Origin: Alistipes sp. | Lineage (GTDB): Bacteria; Bacteroidota; Bacteroidia; Bacteroidales; Rikenellaceae | Direction: 5' to 3' | Length of the DNA: 56,998 nt | NCBI GenBank assembly: GCA_017465575.1 | Contig: JAFTVX010000039.1 | Coordinates: forward strand, 1 to 56,998 | In this document: piece after piece, positions 50,434 to 56,998 of the stretch | How positions within the stretch are numbered: position 1 is the stretch's first letter | Layout: every line of letters begins with the position of its first letter | Program-made: the position numbers and the translations under genes | The notes under the pieces: model-generated | The model's database searches: none | The model's input: only the letters and a program-made list of their open reading frames with translations | What the model was told of the DNA's origin: nothing

Positions 50434-53322
50434 ATGAAGACACTATATCTTATCGATGCTTATGCGTTGATATTCAAGTACTACTACGCCTTTATGGGTC
50501 GCCCGATGCGCAACCGCGATGGACTGAACACCTCGGTTGTCTTTGGCTTTACGAAGTTCTTGCGTGACCTTCTGAAGCGCGAGAAGCCCGACCTTATCGG
50601 CGTGGCGTTCGACCCTCCGGGTGGCTCGTTCCGTCGCGAGATGTTTGCCGAGTACAAGGCAAACCGCCCACCCACGCCCGAGGATATTATTATCTCGGTA
50701 CCCTATGTCAAGCGACTGTTAGAGGCTATGTGCATACCTGTTTTGGAGGTTGCGGGCTTCGAGGCAGACGATGTTATCGGCACACTCGCCAAGAAGGGCG
50801 CAGCAAAGGGATATAGTGTCTTTATGGTTACACCCGACAAGGACTACGGTCAGCTTGTCGGCGATAACTGCGTGATTTACAACCAGAAGGGCGACGATAT
50901 TATAAAGATTGACAAGGCGGGTATCGAAGCAAAATATGGCTTCTCCGACCCTGTCTTGGTGCGTGATATGCTCGCCTTGTGGGGCGATGCCTCGGACAAT
51001 ATCCCAGGCGTACCGGGCATTGGCGAGAAGGGTGCGTGTAAGCTTGTTAGGGAGTGGGGTACGGTGGAGAATATCCTCGCCAACACCGACAAGATTGGTG
51101 GCAAGACAGGCAAAAATATTGCCGAGTGGGGCGATAAACTTCGCTTGGCTAAAGAGCTGACAACCATTCGTTTGGATGCACCAATCGAGTTCGACGAAGC
51201 GGCACTCACGATGTGTTGCCCCAACTATACTCTCCTGCGTGGATTGTATGCCGAACTGAACTTTACATCTTTCTTGCGCGACATCGAGAACCTTGCACCC
51301 GAGGAGCCCGTGGCAAAGGATACGCCACGCCAAGCGCCACAAATCCAACTACAAGAGGTGGCGCGCGCAAAGTCGGAGGCAAAGCGCCGTGCAAAGCTTG
51401 AGGGTCAGGGCGACCTATTTGCAATGTTCGATGCGCCCACCGCTGAGCCTGAGCCCACCGCCGAGGTGGAAACCGCAACCGAAGAGGCAGAGGAGATTGT
51501 CGGTATGCGAAACATTAACAACACCCCTCACGACTACCGCATCGTAAAGGATATCAACGAGTTGCGCGAGTTATGCGACTATCTCAGTCGTTTCCCCGAG
51601 TTCTGCTTCGACACCGAGACAACAGGTCTTGACCCCATAACGAGCGCCGTAGTCGGTATGTCGTTCGCTGCCGAGCCCTTCAAGGCGTGGTATGTACCTT
51701 TTACTTCGCTCTCGGCAGAGGTTAAGGTGGAGTATTGCGCCGTGCTTAAAGCCCTCTTCGAGAACGCAGTAATTACCAAAATTGGTCAAAATATCAAGTT
51801 TGATATGATGGTGCTCAACCGCCTCGGCATCGAGGTGCGTGGCAGAAAGATTGACACTATGCTGCTGCACTATCTTATCGACTCCGAGTCGCGCCACAAT
51901 ATGAACTTCCTCGCCGAGCGATACCTCAACTACGAGCCTATCGCCATCGAGTCGCTTATCGGCAAGGGCACGAAGCAGCTCACGATGGATATGGTTAATG
52001 TTGAGCGAGTTGCGGAGTATGCCGCCGAGGATGCCGACATCACACTACGCCTCAAAAGCGTGCTCTATGCCGAGGTCGAGAAGCTCGCTATGACCGACCT
52101 CTACCACCGCATCGAGGAGCCGATGATTGAAGTGCTTGCAGCGATGGAGTTGGAGGGTGTGCATATCGACACCGCAGCCCTTGACCGCTATGCGGTGGAG
52201 TTGCGCGAAATGTTGCAACGCCTTGAGAATGAGGTGCGCGAGCTTGCTGGCGAGCCCGACCTAAATATCAACTCGTCACGCCAGTTGGGCGAGGTGCTGT
52301 TTGCCAAGTTGCGCATCACCGACAAGCCCAAGATGACCAAGACCAAGCAGTTCTCGACCGAGGAGGAGTATTTGCAGACCTTCGCCCACGACTACCCGAT
52401 AGTAAGCAAAATCTTGGAGTATCGTGGCGTGAAGAAGCTACTCTCGACCTATGTCGAGGCTCTGCCCGAGTTGGTGAATCCCGTGACTGGTCGCATACAT
52501 ACATCGTATAATCAGGCTGTTACGGCTACTGGTCGTCTATCTTCGACTAACCCTAACTTGCAAAATATCCCTATCCGCGACGACTTGGGCAAACCTATCC
52601 GTGCTGCCTTTGTTGCTGCAGACGAGGAGCATACGCTTGTCGCTGCCGACTACTCACAAATCGAGCTACGCCTTATGGCGCATCTTAGTGGCGATAAGGC
52701 ACTTATCGAGGCGTTCCACGCGGGCGAGGATATCCACTCTGCCACCGCTGCTCGCCTCTTCCATAAGAGCGCCAAGGAGGTGACATCTGCCGAACGCCGT
52801 CAGGCCAAGACCGCCAACTTCGGCATCATCTATGGCATCTCGGCATTCGGTCTTGCACAGCGATTAGACATCGCCAACCGTGAGGCGAAAGAGCTAATTA
52901 CCAACTACTTCGAGTCGTACCCCGAGGTTAAGGCATATATGGATAACGCCGTGATGCACGCCACCGAGGCGGGATATGTCGAGACGATGTTTGGCCGCCG
53001 CCGCATACTTCTCGACATCAACTCATCGAATCGCACGGTGCGTGGTCTTGCCGAGCGCAACGCCATCAATGCACCGATTCAGGGCTCTGCCGCCGATATT
53101 ATGAAGTTGGCGATGGTTGAGATTTTCCGCCGCTTCCGTGCCGAGGGCATCCGCTCAAAGATGATTATGCAGGTGCACGATGAGGTCGTTATCGATACCC
53201 TAAATTCGGAGCTCGACAGGGTAAAACTTATCGTTAAGGAGTCGATGGAGTCGGTTGCTTCGCTCCGCGTTCCGCTAATCGCCGAGGTCAACAATGCCTC
53301 AACTTGGCTTGATGCGCACTAA
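50434..53322 (+). CDS. polA: DNA polymerase I
   Basis: 962 residues with all three domains: 5'-3' exonuclease (1-290, YAFMGRPMRNRDGLNTSVVF, GFEADDVIGTLA, TPDKDYGQLV), a proline/glutamate-rich linker (about 290-365), 3'-5' proofreading domain with the intact DxE motif FDTETTGLDP, and family A polymerase with DYSQIELRLMAHLSGD (motif A), RRQAKTANFGIIYGISAFGL (motif B) and VHDEVV (motif C). Removes RNA primers and fills gaps. No frameshift or truncation. Confidence 0.97.
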   Translation: MKTLYLIDAYALIFKYYYAFMGRPMRNRDGLNTSVVFGFTKFLRDLLKREKPDLIGVAFDPPGGSFRREMFAEYKANRPPTPEDIIISVPYVKRLLEAMCIPVLEVAGFEADDVIGTLAKKGAAKGYSVFMVTPDKDYGQLVGDNCVIYNQKGDDIIKIDKAGIEAKYGFSDPVLVRDMLALWGDASDNIPGVPGIGEKGACKLVREWGTVENILANTDKIGGKTGKNIAEWGDKLRLAKELTTIRLDAPIEFDEAALTMCCPNYTLLRGLYAELNFTSFLRDIENLAPEEPVAKDTPRQAPQIQLQEVARAKSEAKRRAKLEGQGDLFAMFDAPTAEPEPTAEVETATEEAEEIVGMRNINNTPHDYRIVKDINELRELCDYLSRFPEFCFDTETTGLDPITSAVVGMSFAAEPFKAWYVPFTSLSAEVKVEYCAVLKALFENAVITKIGQNIKFDMMVLNRLGIEVRGRKIDTMLLHYLIDSESRHNMNFLAERYLNYEPIAIESLIGKGTKQLTMDMVNVERVAEYAAEDADITLRLKSVLYAEVEKLAMTDLYHRIEEPMIEVLAAMELEGVHIDTAALDRYAVELREMLQRLENEVRELAGEPDLNINSSRQLGEVLFAKLRITDKPKMTKTKQFSTEEEYLQTFAHDYPIVSKILEYRGVKKLLSTYVEALPELVNPVTGRIHTSYNQAVTATGRLSSTNPNLQNIPIRDDLGKPIRAAFVAADEEHTLVAADYSQIELRLMAHLSGDKALIEAFHAGEDIHSATAARLFHKSAKEVTSAERRQAKTANFGIIYGISAFGLAQRLDIANREAKELITNYFESYPEVKAYMDNAVMHATEAGYVETMFGRRRILLDINSSNRTVRGLAERNAINAPIQGSAADIMKLAMVEIFRRFRAEGIRSKMIMQVHDEVVIDTLNSELDRVKLIVKESMESVASLRVPLIAEVNNASTWLDAH

Positions 53323-53481
53323 AGGTCGAAGTTTTTTTGAAAAATTTTTCAAGGCTTGGGCGAAGTGCTGATTTGCGATTTATATTGCTGATTGATTGAA
53401 AGTTGCAAAGGCGTTACGCCAGATAATTGAGAATGATGAATTAAAAAAGTTTCAGTTTTTCAAAAAAAAGTTTGCAAAAAA

Positions 53482-53512
53482 TTTGCAGAATAAAATATTT
53501 GGTGTACCTTTG
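53482..53512 (+). promoter_or_regulatory. Promoter of tRNA-Gly
   Basis: TTTG (53482-53485), exactly 19 bp, TACCTTTG (53505-53512), 34 bp before the mature tRNA. Confidence 0.8.
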
Positions 53513-53546
53513 CACTCGCAATCGAAAGGTTGCAGACAACTAATAG

Positions 53547-53619
53547 GCGGAAATAGCTCAGTTGGTAGAGCACAACCTTGCCAAGGTTGGGGTCGCGAGT
53601 TCGAGTCTCGTTTTCCGCT
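53547..53619 (+). tRNA. tRNA-Gly (anticodon GCC)
   Basis: A complete cloverleaf: acceptor GCGGAAA/TTTCCGC, D-arm GCTCAGTTGGTAGAGC, anticodon arm CAACC-TTGCCAA-GGTTG with anticodon GCC, T-arm GCGAG-TTCGAGT-CTCGT with one irregular pair. CCA is not encoded. It stands alone between its own promoter and a terminator, and accessory-looking DNA begins just downstream. Confidence 0.95.
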
Positions 53620-53628
53620 CAAACGAAG

Positions 53629-53656
53629 AAGCAGTCCGAGCGGACTGCTTTTTTTG
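53629..53656 (+). terminator. Intrinsic terminator of tRNA-Gly
   Basis: AAGCAGTCCG/CGGACTGCTT with a two-base turn, followed by seven T. Confidence 0.92.
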
Positions 53657-53802
53657 TTTACACGATGACCCACGGGACACCCGAAGCGACCCCACTCCCT
53701 GCTCTAAGGGGTCGGGATGTAAATATGTAAAAATCAAGTAATTGTCCCTGTTTTATCTACTGATTTTGACCAATAAGCCGAATATGATTGATGCGCCATT
53801 TA

Positions 53803-54267
53803 CTAATCACCTAAAACATACACCGTCTTATCGCTATACCTGTCGAGGGTAAAATGGAGGGTGCTGAGGGAGCTGGTGTTGTCGAATTGGGTGAAGTAGA
53901 TCTCGTCGGCGAGGTCGGCGGCGCCCCAGTTGCGCTGTTGGGCGGAGTTCCAGCTATGGCGTGTGTAGCCGCGAAACGAAATAAACAGCAAATTTCCCTC
54001 GTCAAAAGCCGTTTGCAGGTGTGGCGGAACCTTCTTATAAAGTGCCCTTCCGAGCGCGAAAATCATGGGATGGTGCCGTTCAAGCAGGTAGTTCAAAATC
54101 TCTTTTTCGAGTGGGGAGTGAAAGCCGCTGATGACAACTTTGTCGGTTTGGCAGATGTCGGCAGCCCATTGCAGTGCCAATTGCGTGTCGTGTGGCGTTG
54201 CTTTACGCGAAGCGAAGAATGCCACTAACTCTCTGTCGAGCAAGCCCTTATTTCCGGATAAGTCCAT
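53803..54267 (-). CDS. SLOG-superfamily (DprA/Smf-like) protein
   Basis: 154 residues from the ATG at 54265-54267 (DLSGNKGLLDRELVAFFASR). The core VISGFHSPLEKEILNYLL, then PMIFALGRALYKKVP, LLFISF and a final RNWGAADLADEIYFTQ match the small SLOG-fold Rossmann proteins related to DprA/Smf, which bind nucleotides or nucleic acid. No DNA-processing partner is adjacent. The frame stays open upstream to 54504 but reads poorly there, so the shorter form is preferred. Function beyond the fold is inference. Confidence 0.65.
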   Translation of the reverse strand: MDLSGNKGLLDRELVAFFASRKATPHDTQLALQWAADICQTDKVVISGFHSPLEKEILNYLLERHHPMIFALGRALYKKVPPHLQTAFDEGNLLFISFRGYTRHSWNSAQQRNWGAADLADEIYFTQFDNTSSLSTLHFTLDRYSDKTVYVLGD

Positions 54268-54600
54268 AAAAAAAGCGCAGGCGCTGCATTTACTTATCCA
54301 ACATCGAGGCCTTGGCTGCCCTTCACACGAATAAGCAACACAAACGCCCACGCCGGATGATATATCGCATACACCGAGCCAATCGGTGATGGGGATATAC
54401 ACCAAACGCGGACATCTTGTTGCCGACCTTCGTGTGATTAAAACCGCCAAGTTTCGATGTTGAAGAATCGTCAAAAAATATCCAATCAAATATGTACGGC
54501 TCAACGGTAAAAGCCATAAGCCATTACAAAGATATAGAAAATTTTTGAGAAAGCGAGAATTTGTGAAAAACTCTTGTGTTGGAATTTGTTATCTTTGCGA
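54268..54600. other. Gap with probable decayed leftward gene
   Basis: No intact gene. On the minus strand, a -7-like TATCTTTG (54521-54528) is followed by an ATG at 54517 and a frame MAFTVEPYIFDWIFFDDSST...KVGNK; a coding-looking stretch continues in a shifted frame (GSVYAIYHPAWAFVLLIRV) and stops near 54300. This could be one gene broken by a frameshift, but I cannot name it. Confidence 0.35.
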
Positions 54601-54690
54601 CACATCGCCAGATTTAGGGTGCAATCGCAGTGGAATATGACTGTGTGGATTGCGAGTGGAGAGAAAAAGTTTCGGCTTTTTCTCTTTTTG
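54590..54690 (+). ncRNA. Candidate small RNA with own -7 and terminator
   Basis: TATCTTTG (54590-54597) faces right, and about 60 bases later comes a strong intrinsic terminator. The intervening sequence has no start codon followed by a useful frame but folds: GCAATC (54621-54626) with GATTGC (54648-54653), inner CAGT with ACTG. It could be an sRNA of about 85 nt, or the surviving 3' end of a deleted gene. No good -33. Confidence 0.35.
54661..54690 (+). terminator. Intrinsic terminator, twin copy 1
   Basis: GAGAAAAAG-tttcgg-CTTTTTCTC followed by five T; identical stem and loop to 56565-56594. Confidence 0.85.
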
Positions 54691-54737
54691 TTAAGAGATA
54701 ATGTGTAACTTTGAACAACAATTAAATTTACCAGATA

Positions 54738-55475
54738 ATGAAGTTTGTATCTCTCCATAATTCAGGACACCCCACGGTGATGTTGATACCTGGTTTGGGA
54801 GTATCGTATGAGATATTTATGCCCCTCATTGAGTTGCTCAAAGGGAGTTACAATATTGTGGCAGTTCAAGTGGATGGGTTTATTCTTGGAGAATATACAT
54901 CATTCACCTCTATTGATGATCAAGCAGAACAAATTATTAGCTATATCGAAAAGCAACACAATGGCAGCATAGAGTGTATTTATGGACTCTCGCTCGGCGG
55001 AAAGATTGTGTCACGCATATTGGAGCGTAATGAGGTTGTGGTAAATCATACCATTATGGATGCGGCACCTCTCGTTGCCTTGCCTCGCTGGCTTGTGAAT
55101 CCGTTAAGATATTTGCAATGCGCCAATGTTTGGAGTTGCTATCATCATCGAGGTTTTTGGAGCAAAGTATTCCGCTCGCACTATTTCGATGTGCTTCTTG
55201 ACGAGTGTCGTAAGATATATCCGTGGGGCGGAAGCCGTGCGGTAATCAACGGTTACAAATCGGTATATACCAGCACATTGCAATCTATCAACGGACATGA
55301 TATACACTATTGGTATGGAACGAAAGAGGCGTTTGTTGCTCGAGCGCAAGTTAAGCACCTATTACGGTTATGTCCTACGGCAAATATTGAGTTTTTTCCA
55401 AATATGAACCACGGACAGCTACTTATAGATTATCCCGATGAGATTGCAAAGCATATTACAAAGATAGTGCAATAG
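54738..55475 (+). CDS. Alpha/beta hydrolase
   Basis: 245 residues. Strand-turn VMLIPGLG (oxyanion loop), nucleophile elbow IYGLSLGGK with Ser85, and a His in FFPNMNHGQ (about 221) complete the catalytic layout; an Asp/Glu is probably supplied near YGTKEAF. No signal peptide. Substrate unknown. It has a lower GC content than the housekeeping genes to its left and starts 48 bp after a terminator, reading into the broken AlkD-like gene, whose start codon region overlaps its stop. Cytosolic esterase or peptidase-type activity is all that can be said. Confidence 0.8.
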   Translation: MKFVSLHNSGHPTVMLIPGLGVSYEIFMPLIELLKGSYNIVAVQVDGFILGEYTSFTSIDDQAEQIISYIEKQHNGSIECIYGLSLGGKIVSRILERNEVVVNHTIMDAAPLVALPRWLVNPLRYLQCANVWSCYHHRGFWSKVFRSHYFDVLLDECRKIYPWGGSRAVINGYKSVYTSTLQSINGHDIHYWYGTKEAFVARAQVKHLLRLCPTANIEFFPNMNHGQLLIDYPDEIAKHITKIVQ

Positions 55476-55477
55476 TG

Positions 55478-55970
55478 ATGATCAACCACCTTTTACAGCC
55501 ATTGGTTTGCGAGCGTTTCCTGACTGATGCACGGTATCGGGAGGGGCATTTGCGAGTGGTGAATGCGTTGCCTGAAAGGCGTGTCTTGGGGCTTCATTCG
55601 CCCGAGATTAAGGCCACGGCAAAGCAACTCTCACGCAAGGGTGGCGAGGTCGTTATGCCCGATGGCGCATGTCAAATTTGCGCCAACGGAGCAGAGGTTA
55701 TTCGTGCGTTTGAGATAGTACCAAGCGAGAGTCTTTGCTACGAGGAGACCGTTATCTGGGGCTATCTCATAAACCTCGAAAAGTGTTTGCTGGAAGAGCG
55801 TTTGGCGATGCTCACGCGCTATGTGCCCGTGATAGATAATTGGGCAGTGTGCGACTCCTACTGCGCTCACGCCAAGTGGATGGCTCGTGCTGATAAAGTG
55901 GCTCTGTGGGCGTTTTTGGAGCGATGGTTTGACTCCGAGCGCGAGTTTGAGGTACGCTTTGCAGTTGTTG
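55478..55970 (+). pseudogene. DNA alkylation repair protein (AlkD-like), 3' end lost
   Basis: The frame opened by the ATG at 55478 encodes about 164 residues recognisable as the N-terminal half of AlkD-type HEAT-repeat glycosylases: RRVLGLHSPEIKATAKQLSR, CYEETVIWGYLINLE and PVIDNWAVCDSYCAHAKWMA (substrate-facing Asp-Asn-Trp and Cys-Asp positions), EFEVRFAVV. After that the sequence switches to part of a flavodoxin-like gene and the frame ends at 56005. The C-terminal helical repeats are absent, so activity is doubtful. The junction lies at about 55960-55975. Confidence 0.75.
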
Positions 55971-56543
55971 CAGCGATTTGCCGAGGGTGTAAAGTCGGTT
56001 GGTGAGGATGTTGAGGTGAAGATAGTGCGACTTTACGACCTTGATTATAAGGGTTGTATGTCGTGTATGGCTTGCAAACTCAAAGGCAAGGCGACGAACA
56101 TTTGTCGCTTTCGGGATGCACTCTCGCCACTCTTGGACGAGATTGCCGAGGCGGACGGCTTGGTGCTTGGCTCGCCCATCTATTTTGGCGAGGTTACGGG
56201 CAAGATGCGTGCCTTCTTGGAGCGTCTGGCGTTCCCGTGGCTCTCGTATAACGATTACAGTCTGACCGCGCCGAAGCGTATGCCTGTGGTGCTTGTCGAG
56301 GCGATGAATGGCACACCCGAGCGCAACAACAGCAACCATTTCGGCACGATGGAGTGGTGCCTCACAACGGCCCTCGGCGAGCCGGAACGCATCATCGGCT
56401 ACAACACCTGCCAGGTGGCGAAATACGGCAATTACGAACTCGGCAGCTTCTTCGAGGAGGCGAAGCACGCTTGGCGCGATGCCCATTGGGAGGAGGATTT
56501 GCAGAAGGCCTACGATGCCGGTCGCAAGATGGCAGAGCAGTAA
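55955..56543 (+). pseudogene. Flavodoxin-like NAD(P)H-dependent oxidoreductase, 5' end lost
   Basis: From the junction the frame reads LLQRFAEGVKSVGEDVEVKI, then KGCMSCMACKLKGKATNICR (the Cys-rich loop of iron-sulfur flavoprotein-like and multimeric flavodoxin-like proteins), LVLGSPIYFGEVTGKMRAFL and a complete C-terminus to 56543. The usual N-terminal strand with the FMN phosphate loop (GSPR-type) is missing. A start 70 bp into the AlkD remnant is in frame but unrelated. So a deletion has joined the head of one gene to the body of another; both are probably inactive. Confidence 0.75.
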
Positions 56544-56564
56544 GAACTGCGATTAGGGAATAGA

Positions 56565-56594
56565 GAGAAAAAGTTTCGGCTTTTTCTCTTTTTT
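56565..56594 (+). terminator. Intrinsic terminator, twin copy 2
   Basis: GAGAAAAAG-tttcgg-CTTTTTCTC with six T, 20 bp after the flavodoxin remnant. Stem and loop match 54661-54690 exactly. Confidence 0.85.
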
Positions 56595-56626
56595 ATTGCC
56601 GATTGTCAGAAGTTGTCAAAAACTTG

Positions 56627-56651
56627 GGGTTACTTTGTCGCAAAGTAACCC
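56627..56651 (-). terminator. Perfect hairpin over the stop codon of the last gene
   Basis: GGGTTACTTTG pairs with CAAAGTAACCC around a three-base loop. The stop codon and last codons of the leftward gene lie within it; on the minus strand CCCCAAGTTTTT follows, so it may act as a terminator. Confidence 0.55.
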
Positions 56652-56977
56652 TTAAACTTGTTTTGGAATCTATTGGTATAATCCTTCTCATCGTTATTGT
56701 ACCGATAGTGGAGGTCATAGCTGCTTGTGGTAATCTTACCGTTCGGTTCGTGCTTGAGTTTGATTTTACCTTCATACTTCTCGGCTTCTCTCTTGAAGAT
56801 GTTGTACCACCAGGCAATTTGGTCGAGCGTCTTGTAAAGCTCGTCCTGCTGATTCTGGCAATAGATACGGTCTTGCTCCGTAATCTTCTCCTCGTTTCTT
56901 ACTTGTACCTTCAAGATACCTGATAGCAGGTCGGTATGACCTGTTGCTTGACTGTTGTTTAATACTGCTTGTGACAT
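56630..56977 (-). CDS. Hypothetical protein, 115 residues
   Basis: Polar protein with no signal or membrane segment: ILKVQVRNEEKITEQDRIYC, DELYKTLDQIAWWYNIFKRE, and a basic C-terminal half ending in NRFQNKFKGYFATK. No family recognised; composition and small size resemble genes of mobile or phage-derived segments. The coding frame ends inside a perfect hairpin. Upstream lies the window edge, so its neighbours are unknown. Confidence 0.6.
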   Translation of the reverse strand: MSQAVLNNSQATGHTDLLSGILKVQVRNEEKITEQDRIYCQNQQDELYKTLDQIAWWYNIFKREAEKYEGKIKLKHEPNGKITTSSYDLHYRYNNDEKDYTNRFQNKFKGYFATK

Positions 56978-56998
56978 AACATTATATATTTCTTGTTA

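Noticed and set aside
54268-54504. N-terminal extension of the SLOG protein
   Set aside because: The extension has an improbable Cys/Arg-rich composition and overlaps a better coding-like stretch in other frames.

Overview
The window looks like a chromosomal segment of a Bacteroidales bacterium, plausibly Rikenellaceae/Alistipes-like; the genus is inference. Evidence: promoters of the Bacteroidetes type (TTTG, about 19 bp, TAnnTTTG) lie before many genes, there is a Bat (aerotolerance) operon, a BACON-type lipoprotein and a fimbrillin-anchor-like lipoprotein, DUF3841 and DUF1016 proteins, and secreted GH3 and GH29 glycosidases with lipoprotein signals. Coding is dense but is broken by unusually repeat-rich AT-rich gaps.

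Layout. 1-1.76 kb: the cut end of an RHS/YD-repeat fragment, then a gene-free repeat field. 1.76-8.2 kb: leftward sppA, an orphan DUF1016 N-terminal domain, mrp, an NCS2 purine permease and kbl. 8.2-10.4 kb: a long gap with an 84-bp-period satellite interrupted by a gutted IS4-family element, then one small ORF. 10.4-15 kb: leftward operon of an FtsX/LolC-type permease, menG, two small exported proteins and comM. 15.3-19.7 kb: AraC regulator, DUF4435 protein, SUI1-like factor, glutamine synthetase. 19.7-22.7 kb: two lipoproteins. 23.2-26.5 kb: lipA-lipB-recJ, convergent with dnaB and lysC. 29.7-34.2 kb: helical-repeat exported protein, Bro-N regulator, dapD, ferredoxin, serS. 34.6-36.5 kb: three small genes including DUF3841, then a GT-rich satellite. 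36.5-42.3 kb: EamA transporter, bglX, proC, GH29 fucosidase. 42.4-48.3 kb: moxR-DUF58-membrane protein-batC-batA-batB. 48.4-53.3 kb: pepD, queD, polA. 53.55 kb: tRNA-Gly(GCC), followed to the end by accessory-looking DNA with an SLOG protein, an alpha/beta hydrolase, and an AlkD-like gene fused by deletion to a decapitated flavodoxin gene.

Most striking non-genic content: (1) five copies of a 125-128 bp element with a long three-part stem whose pairing is kept by compensatory changes, and whose wobble pairs point to a + strand RNA; every locus touches or lies within 8 bp of the stop codon of a leftward gene. (2) A strictly phased 83-85 bp satellite carrying GTTATAAC-N3-GTTATATC, equal to eight helical turns. 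(3) Nested inverted repeats built from four short tandem-repeat modules in a fixed outside-to-inside order, reused in many gaps. The first is the best candidate for an undescribed system.

Functions are otherwise mainly housekeeping: lipoate synthesis, lysine/aspartate pathway (lysC, dapD), proline, replication and repair (dnaB, polA, recJ), envelope maintenance and glycan breakdown.
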